Origin: Deltaproteobacteria bacterium
GTDB taxonomy: Bacteria; Desulfobacterota; WTBG01; CAIYCZ01; CAIRTM01
Direction: 5' to 3'
DNA: 64,000 nucleotides
NCBI GenBank assembly: GCA_024276465.1
Contig: JAJRXD010000024.1
Span: 1-64,000 of the forward strand
Part shown: in pieces, positions 24,142 to 34,263 of the stretch
Position numbering within the stretch: the first letter of the stretch is position 1
How the letters are laid out: every line of letters begins with the position of its first letter
Position numbers and translations under genes: made by a program
Notes under the pieces: generated by a model
The model's input: the letters and a program-made list of their open reading frames with translations, nothing else
Told to the model about the DNA's origin: nothing
Database searches by the model: none

Positions 24142-26607
24142 ATGGAAACAAAAAAAATAGCCCTTCAAGTTGGGGGGATGACCTGTGCAGCCTGCTCTTC
24201 CAGGGTTGAAAGAGGAATACTGAAAATAGATGGGGTAGATAAAGTAAACGTAAACCTGGCTACGGGAAAAGCCTCCATAGAGTTTAACCCTGAGAGGGCC
24301 AATGAATTTACTTTTATAAATGCCATCACCAATATGGGTTATGAGGTAAAAGCCGAAAAAATAACACTGCCTGTCGGAGGCATGACCTGCGCTGCATGTT
24401 CATCAAGAGTAGAAAGGACATTAAACAAAATGGACGGCGTCTTGAAGGCCTCCGTTAATATCGCCACTGAAAAGGCAACTGTTGAGTATTTGCCCGACAA
24501 AACAGGAATAACCGATTTAAAAAACACAATCACCAGTATAGGCTATTATATTAAGGAAGAAGAAGCTCCTGAAAAAATTGCGGAGGAAGATGAGGATACT
24601 AAAAAGGTTAAAGCTGCAAGGAATCGGTTGATCATTGCCTGGGCATTTACAGGCCCGATGACCCTTCTCATGCTGCTGATGTGGCTTGTACACATCCATG
24701 CTCTTCACCTTTATCACCACTGGATTATGTTTATACTTGCCACCCCTGTTGTCTTCTGGGCTGGTCATCAAACAAACAGATCCGCCATAAAAGGCTTGAT
24801 GCATTTGAGCCCGAGCATGGATGCTCTGATTTTTTTAGGTGTTTTTGCATCCTATTTAATTGCCATAGCCTCATTTTTTATTGACATACCCAGTTTTGCA
24901 ATGCCTGCAGCCATGATCATGGCCTTTCATCTTATAGGAAGGTATCTTGAAACCATGGCACGGGGACGGGCTTCACAGGCCATCAAAAAACTCCTGAAGC
25001 TTGAGGCCAAGAGCGCCCGCCTCCTGATCGATGGCAAAGAGGTTGAAGTGCCCATTGAAAAGGTTCAGGTCGGCGACACAATGGTAATAAAACCGGGAGA
25101 AAAAATTGCCACTGACGGAATTGTGGTAAAAGGCACAAGCAGTGTTGATGAATCCATGGCAACCGGTGAGTCCATGCCGGTTGAAAAGAAAGATGGTGAT
25201 GAGGTTATAGGCTCCACAATCAATCAGCAGGGACTTATACATGTAAAGGCAACCAAGATCGGTAAAGACACCTTTCTTTCAAATGTAATCAAGATGGTGG
25301 AGGAGTGCCAGGGGACGAAGGTTCCGATCCAGGAATTTGCCGACAGGGTTACTTTTTATTTTGTCCCTGTGGTTATTTCCATTGCTGTTGTTACGTTTGC
25401 TTCCTGGCTGATATTTCCGGCTTTCTTTACCAATATTGCCGCCTGGGCACAGGACTATCTGCCATGGGTTAATCCATCTCTGGGAATTATCCCCCTGTCT
25501 CTGTTTGCCTCCATAACCGTGCTGGTCATTGCCTGTCCCTGCGCCCTTGGTCTGGCAACGCCTACTGCCCTGATGGTTGGAAGCGGCATGGGGGCTGAAA
25601 AAGGTGTTCTTATTCGGCACGGCGAAGCAATTCAGACACTCCAGGATGTTAAAGCCATTGTTTTTGACAAGACCGGAACCATCACCAGCGGCAAACCGGG
25701 TGTGACGGATATTGTCCCCTGCAATGGTTTTGACAGGAATGAGATTTTAAGGATTGCAGGTTCAGTCGAAGCCGGTTCCGAGCACCCGCTGGGCCAGGCC
25801 ATTGTAAATGAGACAAAAAGAAAAAGGTTCACACTCTATGATCTTAAGGATTTCCAGTCGATTACCGGGCAGGGCGTTGAAGGAAAGGTGAATGGACATG
25901 ACGTTAAAGTGGGAAACCCTAAACTTATGCTACAGGCCCAGGTACCCATTGAGCCCATGAAGGATTTACTTGAGAAGCTTGAGGATGAGGCCAAAACCGT
26001 GATGCTTATCGCTGTTGACAACAAGCTGGCCGGGTTAATTGCTGTTGCAGATACACTAAAGGCTGATTCGGTTGATGCAATCAGAGAGCTCAACAGCATG
26101 GGGTTTGAAACCGTTATGATTACAGGCGACAACAAGAGGACTGGAGATGCCATAGCGAAAAGAGTAGGTATTGAACGGGTTCTTGCAGAGGTAATGCCCG
26201 GGGACAAGGTTGAGGAAATTAAGAGGCTGCAGGACAGACTGGGAATGGTTGCTATGGTGGGAGACGGAATTAATGACGCCCCGGCCCTGACCCAGGCAAA
26301 TGTTGGAATTGCTATTGGAACCGGAACCGATATTGCCATTGAATCATCTGATATTACCCTGGTCAGGGGACAACTCAGCGCTGTGATATCAGCTATCAAG
26401 CTCTCATCCAATACATTTAAAAAGATTAAGCAAAATCTTTTCTGGGCATTCTTTTACAATTTAATAGCCATACCGGTTGCCGTAATGGGGCTGCTTCACC
26501 CTATTATAGGAATGACTGCCATGGCAATAAGTTCCCTGTTTGTAGTCACCAATTCTCTAATGCTTAAAAAATCAGATATTGAACCGAATTATAAAAACCA
26601 GTGCTGA
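24142..26607 (+). CDS. copA: Cu(I)-translocating P1B-type ATPase
   Basis: 821 residues after a CGGAGG site. Two N-terminal HMA domains, each with GMTCAAC; eight predicted TM helices; TGES in the actuator domain; [10 protein letters not shown] in TM6 (near residue 463); DKTGT phosphorylation site (near 509); SEHPLG and GDGINDAP in the nucleotide and hinge regions. These are signatures of the Cu+ class (P1B-1). It exports cytoplasmic Cu(I) to the periplasm, where the Cus pump and periplasmic metal binders could take over. Third gene of csoR-copZ-copA. Confidence 0.95.
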   Translation: METKKIALQVGGMTCAACSSRVERGILKIDGVDKVNVNLATGKASIEFNPERANEFTFINAITNMGYEVKAEKITLPVGGMTCAACSSRVERTLNKMDGVLKASVNIATEKATVEYLPDKTGITDLKNTITSIGYYIKEEEAPEKIAEEDEDTKKVKAARNRLIIAWAFTGPMTLLMLLMWLVHIHALHLYHHWIMFILATPVVFWAGHQTNRSAIKGLMHLSPSMDALIFLGVFASYLIAIASFFIDIPSFAMPAAMIMAFHLIGRYLETMARGRASQAIKKLLKLEAKSARLLIDGKEVEVPIEKVQVGDTMVIKPGEKIATDGIVVKGTSSVDESMATGESMPVEKKDGDEVIGSTINQQGLIHVKATKIGKDTFLSNVIKMVEECQGTKVPIQEFADRVTFYFVPVVISIAVVTFASWLIFPAFFTNIAAWAQDYLPWVNPSLGIIPLSLFASITVLVIACPCALGLATPTALMVGSGMGAEKGVLIRHGEAIQTLQDVKAIVFDKTGTITSGKPGVTDIVPCNGFDRNEILRIAGSVEAGSEHPLGQAIVNETKRKRFTLYDLKDFQSITGQGVEGKVNGHDVKVGNPKLMLQAQVPIEPMKDLLEKLEDEAKTVMLIAVDNKLAGLIAVADTLKADSVDAIRELNSMGFETVMITGDNKRTGDAIAKRVGIERVLAEVMPGDKVEEIKRLQDRLGMVAMVGDGINDAPALTQANVGIAIGTGTDIAIESSDITLVRGQLSAVISAIKLSSNTFKKIKQNLFWAFFYNLIAIPVAVMGLLHPIIGMTAMAISSLFVVTNSLMLKKSDIEPNYKNQC

Positions 26608-26683
26608 TAGAATCAGGAATACAGGGGAACAGAATTCGGAAAATATATACACAATGTCTAAAATATTTATATATGATAATTGA

Positions 26684-26737
26684 TTGCAGAAGCGGCTTCA
26701 GCCGCGATATAATTGCACCTGAAAGGTGCTCCTGCAG
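26684..26737. repeat. dispersed hairpin repeat family A, short copy
   Basis: TTGCAGAAGCGGCTTCAGCC ... GGTGCTCCTGCAG hairpin between copA and the ferritin-like gene; same family and left flank as 9213-9263. Confidence 0.7.
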
Positions 26738-26761
26738 AGATATGTAAAAACCATAAAAACT

Positions 26762-27196
26762 ATGATCAAATTCAAAAGTGATGCTGACAGAGACTCTGTC
26801 ATGCATGAGTTGGAACTTAACATGAACGAGGAGTTCAGGGCCGCTATCCAGTATATCTGCCACAGAATTACAGCTCAGTCCATTGACAGCATGATGGCTG
26901 AAGCATTCAAGTCAGCAGCCCTTGACGAGATGTCTCACATCCTGTTTTTCTCTGATCTCATAACAAAGCATGGTGGAACACCAAAGTTCAGAAACTGGGA
27001 TACAGACAAAAGCATTGATATTAAAACCATGCTTGAAAAGGATATAGAGCTTGAAAAATCAGCCCGAAAAAGATATTCAGCTCAGCTAAAGCAGATGAAA
27101 GACTACCCGGAAATACTTTCAATTATTCAAAGTGTTCTCAGTGATGAGGAAGAGCATGAAGCCATTTTTACAGATTATCTTGAAAAAATGACTTGA
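26762..27196 (+). CDS. ferritin-like diiron protein
   Basis: 144 residues from ATG 26762; an upstream ATG at 26726 would start inside the repeat. Four-helix bundle with candidate diiron ligands: NEEFRAAIQY, ALDEMSHILFF (ExxH), DIELEKSARKRY and EEEHEAIF (ExxH). The order Glu, Glu-x2-His, Glu, Glu-x2-His is that of rubrerythrin/bacterioferritin-like proteins, but there is no rubredoxin domain. It may be a peroxide- or iron-handling protein. It follows copA on the same strand after a repeat; whether it belongs to the copper regulon is unclear. The Shine-Dalgarno site is weak. Confidence 0.75.
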   Translation: MIKFKSDADRDSVMHELELNMNEEFRAAIQYICHRITAQSIDSMMAEAFKSAALDEMSHILFFSDLITKHGGTPKFRNWDTDKSIDIKTMLEKDIELEKSARKRYSAQLKQMKDYPEILSIIQSVLSDEEEHEAIFTDYLEKMT

Positions 27197-27230
27197 ACAA
27201 TACTTGGATTTCTCCTCACATCATTAGACT

Positions 27231-27395
27231 TAGTGTCTGAACGGAAACCCTGTTTTTTGTTAGCGCGGCGTATGTAGGAGCCGGCTTTAGCCGCGAAAAA
27301 CAGACCTGTTGCTGCGTAATATCGCGCCTGAAGGCGCTCCTACAGAAAATTATTGATCAGATTTTAACCGGAATCAGGACTTTTCGGTCAGGCAC
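27231..27395. repeat. long family A repeat, left member of an inverted pair
   Basis: About 165 bp with outer TGAACGGAAA-like ends, two hairpin blocks (TGTAGGAGCCGGCTTTAGCC and GCGCCTGAAGGCGCTCCTAC) and the linker AAAACAGACCTGTTGC. Nearly identical to 30208-30370 in opposite orientation. MITE-like; no ORF. Confidence 0.8.
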
Positions 27396-27428
27396 TACTT
27401 AGCATCTGAACGGAAAAAACCTTTTTAC

Positions 27429-28598
27429 CTACACAGGTATCCTTAATTTTTTAATCAGCTCAATCTTGTCCTCTTTTGTAAGCCTCTTACTGTTTTTTTC
27501 AGGCTTTATAACAGTCATGTTAGACATGTCAGAAGTGTAGTCGTAAGGCGGAACCACACGTCTGCCGCGGCCCTCAGGATCATAGCCCGGTGAGGTGTTA
27601 AACTGCTCAACAATAACAAAAAGATTTACAGCAATATCGCAGGACCCCCCATGATATTTGCAGTGTGCATCATTATTGTAGGCAGCCATTTTCTTTTCAT
27701 ACTCAGTGTTGTCAGGATTATAATTTGATATGAGCCAGCTAAAACCTTTAAATGTCCATTCCGGTTCTTCTCCTTCCAGGCCTTTAAAAAACGCCTGGCC
27801 TCCTTCTGTGGAGAAAAGAGTCATATATGTAAGTGTTGACATGGGGTTTGCCATAATATTCTGAAATGTTTTGGTTTCTTTAAAACCGTAATTCCCAGCT
27901 TCATCCGCTGCATTTATTGGCCGGCCAGTGTAGAGTTCAAGGGTTCCAAACTTTGTCTTGTCCCACAGACTCTTGTCCTGATAAAGATCTTTTCTGAATT
28001 TAAAGATGTCTATCGGCAGGTCTGCCTTGCCCTCCTCACCTGCTTTGTATATTTTATCCAATTCTTCACTGATATAATCAATGTTTTCCTCTTTTGGCAG
28101 AATGGTATACCCTTTAACTGCAGAGTTGAGGTGAAAATCACTGTCCCCACGCCTGTTGAATCTTCTCCCGTATGTGGCAAGCACAGGGTTGTGATGCCCG
28201 CCGTTTGGTATGCCCAGTTCATCAGTTTCATTATTAAAAAAAGCAATGAGCTTGTCATAGTACCACAACCTCTCCATTATCCACCATTCATGAAACTCAT
28301 TATCAAACTCCCTTACGGGATATGTCTTCCAGCCCCCATCTACTCTGGCAGTTATCAGTCTCTGATCATTCACTTTATCTGTTTTGATGTTTGTAGGAAT
28401 AAAATATGTGTTGCCTTCATTGTCGGTTTTCCATCTGGTTGCAGATTTAGCTGCTGTCTGATCATCAGCACTAACATTGCCCCACCTTGAAAAATATGGG
28501 AATCCCAGACTCAGCCCCACTGATGAAAGTCCGGTAAGTTTTAAAAAAGAACGCCTCATCATTCCCCTGTCTTTTGAAAGTTTTTCTGTTTTTTTCAT
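27429..28598 (-). CDS. Tat-exported protein of unknown function
   Basis: 389 residues from ATG 28598, preceded by AAGGAG. The N-terminus has a twin-arginine signal, MMRRSFLKLTGLSSVGLSLG, pointing to folded export, often with a cofactor. No cofactor motif is certain. Notable residues: EFHEWWIMERLWYYDK, GIPNGGHHNPVLATYGRRFNRRGD and CKYHGGSC. The fold was not recognised. It ends with TAG. It lies inside a 3.1-kb segment flanked by inverted copies of repeat family A, with the SGNH gene as its neighbour. A link to the haem/propeller cluster is possible but unsupported. Confidence 0.65.
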   Translation of the reverse strand: MKKTEKLSKDRGMMRRSFLKLTGLSSVGLSLGFPYFSRWGNVSADDQTAAKSATRWKTDNEGNTYFIPTNIKTDKVNDQRLITARVDGGWKTYPVREFDNEFHEWWIMERLWYYDKLIAFFNNETDELGIPNGGHHNPVLATYGRRFNRRGDSDFHLNSAVKGYTILPKEENIDYISEELDKIYKAGEEGKADLPIDIFKFRKDLYQDKSLWDKTKFGTLELYTGRPINAADEAGNYGFKETKTFQNIMANPMSTLTYMTLFSTEGGQAFFKGLEGEEPEWTFKGFSWLISNYNPDNTEYEKKMAAYNNDAHCKYHGGSCDIAVNLFVIVEQFNTSPGYDPEGRGRRVVPPYDYTSDMSNMTVIKPEKNSKRLTKEDKIELIKKLRIPV

Positions 28599-28667
28599 AA
28601 CATGCTCCTTCAAAAAGAATTGAGTTTACCTTCGATCTTCATTTGACATGCAGCTCTCATCTTAAAC

Positions 28668-28712
28668 CCGGAATTTGCATTCCCGTTGAAACCGGAACTG
28701 CAAATTCCTGGG
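28668..28712. other. hairpin upstream of the Tat protein gene
   Basis: Inverted repeat CCCGGAATTTGCA / TGCAAATTCCTGGG in a 340-bp gap that otherwise holds no gene. It may be a terminator for the SGNH transcript or a regulatory site; it lacks a clear T run. Confidence 0.5.
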
Positions 28713-28936
28713 TTACAACTGATCAAGATGTGACTCAGCAGGTTTTACTTCAACTTTTCAACAGATTCCATCAAAAAAAATACCATATAAAAGACCCTTG
28801 TCAATAAAAATAATAACTGTTTTTGTTTGGTAACCCGGGGGCAGTATATTCAGGTTTTGTGTCCAGCACCAACTCAGGCAGCTGAATTTTGAACTGTTTA
28901 TTCCGACAGCAGGTATGTTTAAAAGTCGTTTCTATG

Positions 28937-29059
28937 GGGCTGTTCAAAAACGTTCGGATGCAAGGCAGATGAAATTATTAGGAATGAGGCGTGCCTGTTC
29001 GTACGTCGCAATGTCGAATGGTAAGTACAACGCAGCAGATGGGCGTTTTTCAACAGTCC
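28937..29059. repeat. dispersed palindromic repeat family B, copy 3 (overlaps a gene end)
   Basis: Arms GGGCTGTTCAAAAACG and CGTTTTTCAACAGTCC around the conserved GAGGCGTGCCTGTTCGTACG and ACAACGCAGCAGATGG segments. It encodes about the last 37 residues of the SGNH protein. Confidence 0.8.
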
Positions 29060-30032
29060 ATAATTCCTTCATAATATAATCATTAACTATAGTACTGACA
29101 ACTTTATTTGCCAGCTTGCTGGGATGGGGGTCCTGCGTGCTCAGCATCAATTCTCTGCTATTGTACGGTTTAAAGTTCTCAACAAGGTCAATGTATGGGA
29201 TTTTTAATTCCTTGAAAGCATTCAGTATTCTGGAATACTGCGGGGTATATCTAATACTGCGCAGATACGGCCATACCACAATTACAAGCTTCGCCTGATA
29301 AAGGTCCTTTACAATAAAATCCAAAATCCTGATCTTGTGCACATGCTCCTGCAGGATTTCAGTGTCATCGTATGCACTTGTCAGCATGTTGATATAGTTC
29401 CTGTTTACCTCGTCAAGTGGATATATGAACCGGTAATATACCTGGGTAAACAACTCACTGAACTTAAGCAGCATGCCAACTGTTTTGTCAGGCGTTTTTT
29501 TCCTGTAACGCTGTTCAAGAGGAATAGAATCTTCAATATCATTAAAAACATAGTTCAGCACTACCAGTGCAGTGTCAGTCCCAGGACAATGATTTTTCAG
29601 CAAATACCCGATTTCATTTTCAGTGGACGCCCCGTTCTTTGACATGTTTATAATATGGTATTGGCCTAATTCTTCACGCAGTATGTTACTGTATCTGTCT
29701 TCGGGGCTTTTCAAGCCATGTCCGTATGCAAATGAATCTCCTAAAATAATGATATTGGGCTTTAATTCTGAAAGCGGAAGGCCCGAGTCTCTGAAGTGCC
29801 ATTTATCATTTTTATAGTATTTTTTTGAAAAATTAGTTCCTAACATGCCAAAGGCATCGCTTTTAATATAGAAAAAACGGAAATAGGTCTCCAGCAGCAT
29901 AAGCGCAGCAACCACTGCCCAGACAGTTAAAAAAACCATTCCTCTTTTTTTGCTTTGGTGTTTCAGAATATACCTGAAACATACAATTGAAAAAAGAACG
30001 AAAAGAAAAAGAATCAGAAGAAATTTGGCCAT
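28944..30032 (-). CDS. membrane-anchored SGNH/GDSL-like hydrolase with repeat-encoded C-terminus
   Basis: 362 residues. Two N-terminal membrane helices (residues 3-22 and 32-48). The SGNH block I motif IIILGDSFAYGHG lies near residue 95, block II/III-like NMSKNGAST and NYVFNDI follow, and block V is DPHPSKLANK. It probably de-esterifies an envelope glycan or lipid. The final 37 residues, from TVEKRPSA onward, are encoded by repeat family B copy 3, so the natural stop was probably lost or replaced when the repeat inserted. There is no clear Shine-Dalgarno site before ATG 30032. Confidence 0.8.
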   Translation of the reverse strand: MAKFLLILFLFVLFSIVCFRYILKHQSKKRGMVFLTVWAVVAALMLLETYFRFFYIKSDAFGMLGTNFSKKYYKNDKWHFRDSGLPLSELKPNIIILGDSFAYGHGLKSPEDRYSNILREELGQYHIINMSKNGASTENEIGYLLKNHCPGTDTALVVLNYVFNDIEDSIPLEQRYRKKTPDKTVGMLLKFSELFTQVYYRFIYPLDEVNRNYINMLTSAYDDTEILQEHVHKIRILDFIVKDLYQAKLVIVVWPYLRSIRYTPQYSRILNAFKELKIPYIDLVENFKPYNSRELMLSTQDPHPSKLANKVVSTIVNDYIMKELWTVEKRPSAALYLPFDIATYEQARLIPNNFICLASERF

Positions 30033-30207
30033 GTTTTAATTAAATGCAGTTTAGAAACCCCCGTCTTGCGGTCAGGGTCAGAGCTAAATGGCTCTGCCAA
30101 AGCTTTAAAATACCCAAAAGCACTATCAGCTTTCAGCAGTCAGCCAAAAAAGAGAATAAAAATTTGGTTCTGGTCAATATAAGGGGTTGCCCGGTTCTTT
30201 TGTTAAA

Positions 30208-30370
30208 TAGTGCCTGAACGGAAAGTCCTGATTCAGGTTAAAATCTGATCAATAATTTTCTGTAGGAGCGCCTTCAGGCGCGATATTACGCTGCAACAGG
30301 TCTGTTTTTCGCGGCTAAAGCCAGCTCCTACATACGCCGCGCTGACAAAAAACAGGGGTTTCGTTCAGCT
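30208..30370. repeat. long family A repeat, right member of an inverted pair
   Basis: Reverse-complement counterpart of 27231-27395, with ends TGCCTGAACGGAAAGTCCTG and GGGTTTCGTTCAGC. The gap 30033-30487 contains this and no gene. Confidence 0.8.
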
Positions 30371-30487
30371 ACTAAACAAGACTTATTATCATTGTTAAAG
30401 CTGACAGCTCTGCAAGCCCCTTCCATGGGCATGCAAAAGTCTGGTCCTCTGTGCCCGGCTTTTCAACTGTCCGTCCCTGCTTCGCAA

Positions 30488-30898
30488 TCAGAAAGGGACA
30501 TCATCAGGAATGTTGTCAGGAGTTTTGTCGAATGGACTTTCCGAAGACTCAGCCTCAACCCGCCCCCTGTCGTCACGGCCACCTAACATCTGCATCCTCT
30601 CAACAATCACCTCTGTTGTCCAGCGGCGATTCCCCTCCTTGTCCTCCCACTCCCTGGTCTGCAAACGCCCTTCTACATATATCTGTCTGCCTTTCTGGAG
30701 ATATTCTCCGCATACCTCCGCAGTTCTGCCAAAAGCAACAATCCTGTGCCATTCTGTTTCCTCAACTTTTTCATTATCCTTTTTGTATCTCCTCGTTGTT
30801 GCCATATTAAAATTTGTTACAGCAGTTCCGCTGCCTGAATACCTTACTTCAGGGTCTTTCCCTAATCTTCCGATAAGAATTACTTTGTTTACAGACAT
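30488..30898 (-). CDS. ssb: single-stranded DNA-binding protein
   Basis: 136 residues from ATG 30898, behind GGGGAG; upstream in-frame codons have no site. OB-fold SSB with [33 protein letters not shown] and [21 protein letters not shown]. The C-terminal acidic tip DDVPF is the usual docking tail for replication and repair partners. The linker is short. It is divergent from ftsK. Confidence 0.96.
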   Translation of the reverse strand: MSVNKVILIGRLGKDPEVRYSGSGTAVTNFNMATTRRYKKDNEKVEETEWHRIVAFGRTAEVCGEYLQKGRQIYVEGRLQTREWEDKEGNRRWTTEVIVERMQMLGGRDDRGRVEAESSESPFDKTPDNIPDDVPF

Positions 30899-31166
30899 GA
30901 TTGACTCCCCGTTTTTTGAAGGTTGTATATACTTGAAGAATTTATAATGCAAAATGGACAAAGTCAAGATTTTTGAAACACACAAATTTTGATATTGACT
31001 GTAAAGTCCGGATAAATTACACTCTTTGGTCGAAAACGTGCCAGAGCCACACTTTTACTATGGTCTTTCATTTTTCCGGATCCCCTGTGGGAGTTTATCC
31101 CGATTACACCGGGGCGGGAACGACAAACAAAACAAACTTCGGGAATTCATTCCTAAGGTATTTTAA

Positions 31167-33395
31167 ATGGCATCCAAAAAAAAAGCCAGAACAAACCGTT
31201 GGCGCGAAGTCACTGGAATAATTCTTATAGGGATCATTGTTTTTGTAACCTGTTGTCTGATTACTTATCACCCGGATGACCCATCCTTCTCAACAGGATA
31301 CTCACATATTCCTGATAAAATATACAATTGTGGAGGGGTTATAGGCTCATATTTATCAAGCTGGATGTTTCAGGTTTTAGGAATAGGTGCATTTTTAGTC
31401 TCGGTTTCTGTTTTTCTGTTCTCAATTAAACTGCTTTTTCGTCCTGATTTTCCCTATAAGTTTTATATCCGGCTGTTTTTCTATTTTATTCTGTTTTTAT
31501 GTGTTGAGATCTTTCTAAGCCTTTTAATGGGAGAACTGAAGGTTTATAAAAATTCTTTTAATGCAGGCGGGGTTGTGGGCATTGCCCTGTCCCAAATGTC
31601 TACAAAATATCTCAACACTTTCGGCACATATCTTCTTCTTGTCCTTGTGTTTTTGCTTGTCAGTATGGGCCTGACAAAAATTTCATATATGAAAATATGT
31701 ACATCTTTATCTAAAATTATAATTTCATATGTGCAGACTTTTTTTCAGACAGTCAGTACACTGTTTGTAAAAGCAACAAAGAACCTTTTGTTCGAAAAAA
31801 AAAAGAAAAAGGCGCTAAACAGAGGTAATGATGAAAAAGTCCCTGCCATTACAGCGAAAACATCCATTGAAGACAAACCAGGCGACATACCAATAAACAT
31901 ATACTCTGAAAAAGAAGGTCTGAAGGAGCGCACAGATTTTGACTTTGAGGTTGTCCCTGAAGAGCCCTCAATAGACTACAAACTGCCTCCCCTGAGCCTG
32001 CTTGATTCGCCGATTGAAGACAGTATTGAAATAGACAGAACAGCACTTATGGATGATGCTGAAATCCTCATCCGGAAACTGTCTGATTTTGGCGTCAGAG
32101 GCAAAATCGCTGAAATCAGCCCCGGGCCTGTTATTACCAGATTTGAGTTTGAACCTGCTCCGGGAATAAAATTAAACAGAATCGTGGGTTTGTCTGATGA
32201 CCTGGCTCTTGCCCTGAAAGCAATGAGCGTCAGGATTGCTCCCATCCCTGGAAAATCTGTTGTAGGAATTGAACTGCCCAACAAAACAAGAAAAACGGTT
32301 TCTTTTAAAGATATTGTCTCACGTGATAAATTCCTGAACTCAAAGTCCAGGCTCACAATCGGCCTTGGGAAAGGCATAGCAGGCGGAGCAATAATAAACG
32401 ACCTCTCCCGCATGCCCCACCTGCTGGTCGCTGGCACTACCGGGTCTGGCAAAAGCATTTTTGTAAATACAGTAATATGCAGTATCCTTTTTAAGGCTAC
32501 CCCTGACGAAGTCCGTTTTCTCATGATTGATCCTAAAAGGCTTGAACTTTTCCCTTACGACGGAATACCCCATCTTCTGCACCCTGTCGTAGTTGATCCT
32601 AAACAGGCAGCTATCGCCCTCCGGTGGGCTGTAGAGGAGATGGAAAGAAGGTACAGGCAGATAGCGGAAAGAGGGACAAGGAATATTGTACAGTATAATA
32701 AAAAAATCGAGAAAGAACTTGAGAGTGGCAGGGCTTTTCCGGAAGGACTTAAGAAAATGTCCTATATTGTGATTGTGATAGATGAGCTTGCTGATCTGAT
32801 GATGATCGCAGCCCGTGATGTGGAAGGATATATCGCACGGCTTGCCCAGATGGCCCGCGCATCAGGAATTCACCTCCTCGTTGCAACCCAGCGGCCGTCC
32901 GTTGACATCCTGACAGGTGTTATTAAAGCTAATTTTCCAAGCCGGATATCTTTTCAGGTCTCCTCCAAGGTGGATTCGCGTACTATCATTGACAGCATGG
33001 GTGCTGAAAAACTTCTTGGAATGGGCGATATGCTTTTCATTCCGCCCGGCACATCACGGCTTTTGAGAATTCACGGGGCATATATCTCCGAAAAGGAGAT
33101 AACCCGTATTGCAGAATTCATAAAAGCACAGGGCCAGCCCTCATATGACAAATCAATTGTAGAATTTAAAAAGGATGATACAATTGACGAAGAAGACGAA
33201 GAATATGATGAGCTGTATGACAAGGCAGTTGCACTTGTTGCAGAAACCCGGCAGGCATCCATTTCCAACCTTCAGAGAAAAATGAGGGTGGGATACAACC
33301 GGGCCGCCAGGATGATAGAGAAGATGGAAAAAGAAGGTGTGGTTGGGCCAAGTGACGGCGTCAGACCCAGGGAAGTTCTAATAAACAAACTTTGA
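31167..33395 (+). CDS. ftsK: DNA translocase FtsK/SpoIIIE
   Basis: 742 residues. Four to five N-terminal TM helices (up to about residue 190), a charged linker with a poly-Lys run (KKKKKK), then the beta and alpha motor domains. Walker A is AGTTGSGKSIFVNT near residue 425 and Walker B is YIVIVIDELADLM. A C-terminal gamma winged-helix domain (ISNLQRKMRVGYNRAARMIE) recognises KOPS sites. Moves chromosomal DNA through the division septum and aids dimer resolution. It heads a plus-strand block with lolA and mfd. The shorter linker compared with E. coli FtsK is typical of many lineages. Confidence 0.95.
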   Translation: MASKKKARTNRWREVTGIILIGIIVFVTCCLITYHPDDPSFSTGYSHIPDKIYNCGGVIGSYLSSWMFQVLGIGAFLVSVSVFLFSIKLLFRPDFPYKFYIRLFFYFILFLCVEIFLSLLMGELKVYKNSFNAGGVVGIALSQMSTKYLNTFGTYLLLVLVFLLVSMGLTKISYMKICTSLSKIIISYVQTFFQTVSTLFVKATKNLLFEKKKKKALNRGNDEKVPAITAKTSIEDKPGDIPINIYSEKEGLKERTDFDFEVVPEEPSIDYKLPPLSLLDSPIEDSIEIDRTALMDDAEILIRKLSDFGVRGKIAEISPGPVITRFEFEPAPGIKLNRIVGLSDDLALALKAMSVRIAPIPGKSVVGIELPNKTRKTVSFKDIVSRDKFLNSKSRLTIGLGKGIAGGAIINDLSRMPHLLVAGTTGSGKSIFVNTVICSILFKATPDEVRFLMIDPKRLELFPYDGIPHLLHPVVVDPKQAAIALRWAVEEMERRYRQIAERGTRNIVQYNKKIEKELESGRAFPEGLKKMSYIVIVIDELADLMMIAARDVEGYIARLAQMARASGIHLLVATQRPSVDILTGVIKANFPSRISFQVSSKVDSRTIIDSMGAEKLLGMGDMLFIPPGTSRLLRIHGAYISEKEITRIAEFIKAQGQPSYDKSIVEFKKDDTIDEEDEEYDELYDKAVALVAETRQASISNLQRKMRVGYNRAARMIEKMEKEGVVGPSDGVRPREVLINKL

Positions 33396-33442
33396 CAGCT
33401 TCTCACAATACGGTTTTAGATTTTCATGAAAAAACAACGTAG

Positions 33443-33494
33443 AACCACAGGGCTCACAGAGAAATGCTCAGTGTTCTCTGTGGTTAAGTTTTTA
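33443..33494 (+). terminator. hairpin after ftsK
   Basis: AACCACAG ... AGAGAA / TTCTCTGTGGTT inverted repeat followed by AAGTTTTT. Same sequence family as the ACCACAGAGAA hairpin at 43962-43993. Confidence 0.55.
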
Positions 33495-33525
33495 CAAAAC
33501 ACAGTTTTATCCCAGAGCAGATAAG

Positions 33526-34221
33526 ATGAATAATAAATTATCAGCACACACCAAAATCCTTATATATATTATTTCTTTAGTTGTCTTTAACCCTCTATGC
33601 CTTTGTCAGCAGGTTTTCGGTGTTCAGAGTGAAATTGACAGACACATTTCAAAACTCGAAGACAGGTACGGAACAATGAAGGACTTTCACGCTGACTTTG
33701 AACAGGAGACCCATCAGGGTTCCATAAAGCTGGTTCAGAAAGCAGAGGGTGATGTATACTTTAAAAAAGGGGGTAAAATGCTCTGGGATTACAAAACCCC
33801 TGAAACACAAAAAATTATTCTTGACGGAAAAAACCTGTGGTTTTATCTTCCTGAAGAAAATCAGGTAATGAAAAATAATTTCTCGACTGTCCCGACCCAT
33901 ATAGTTGTAGACCTTTTCCGGGGAAAAATAGACATCCAGCAAAAGTTTAAGGTCACCTTCATACAGAATGTTGCAAAAGACGGCAAATCGAATATTGTAA
34001 TTGAACTGATCCCGATAATATATAACCCCACACTGAAAAAGCTCACACTCTGGATTGACCCGAAAACATATCTTATTTTAAAATCATCCCTTGAAGATGA
34101 ATTTGGCAATAAAACAGTTCTGAAATTTTTAAAAATTGAGGTTGACAGGGGAATCGATGACTCACTTTTCAAGTTTGTCCCGCCTCCCGGAGTGGAAATT
34201 TTTGAACCACCAAAAATATAA
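33526..34221 (+). CDS. lolA: outer-membrane lipoprotein carrier LolA
   Basis: 231 residues with signal peptide (about 1-33). LolA fold: MKDFHADFEQETHQGSIKLVQKAEGDVYFKKGGKMLWDY, DGKNLWFYLPEENQV and a C-terminal LILKSSLEDEFGNKTVLKF. It shuttles lipoproteins across the periplasm to the outer membrane, confirming a Gram-negative envelope. Located between ftsK and mfd. Confidence 0.93.
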   Translation: MNNKLSAHTKILIYIISLVVFNPLCLCQQVFGVQSEIDRHISKLEDRYGTMKDFHADFEQETHQGSIKLVQKAEGDVYFKKGGKMLWDYKTPETQKIILDGKNLWFYLPEENQVMKNNFSTVPTHIVVDLFRGKIDIQQKFKVTFIQNVAKDGKSNIVIELIPIIYNPTLKKLTLWIDPKTYLILKSSLEDEFGNKTVLKFLKIEVDRGIDDSLFKFVPPPGVEIFEPPKI

Positions 34222-34263
34222 ATTTACTGTTAACCATATTCCTTTCCAAAAACCATTTTCAGC

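Noticed and set aside
28981-30535. Additional TGTCGAA activator half sites (near 29013 and 30526)
   Set aside because: They lie inside a dispersed repeat and the ssb coding region, unpaired and with no -24/-12 element nearby.
31073-31133. Functional riboswitch or sRNA upstream of ftsK
   Set aside because: The structured sequence matches a degenerate copy of the palindromic repeat at 21689-21810.
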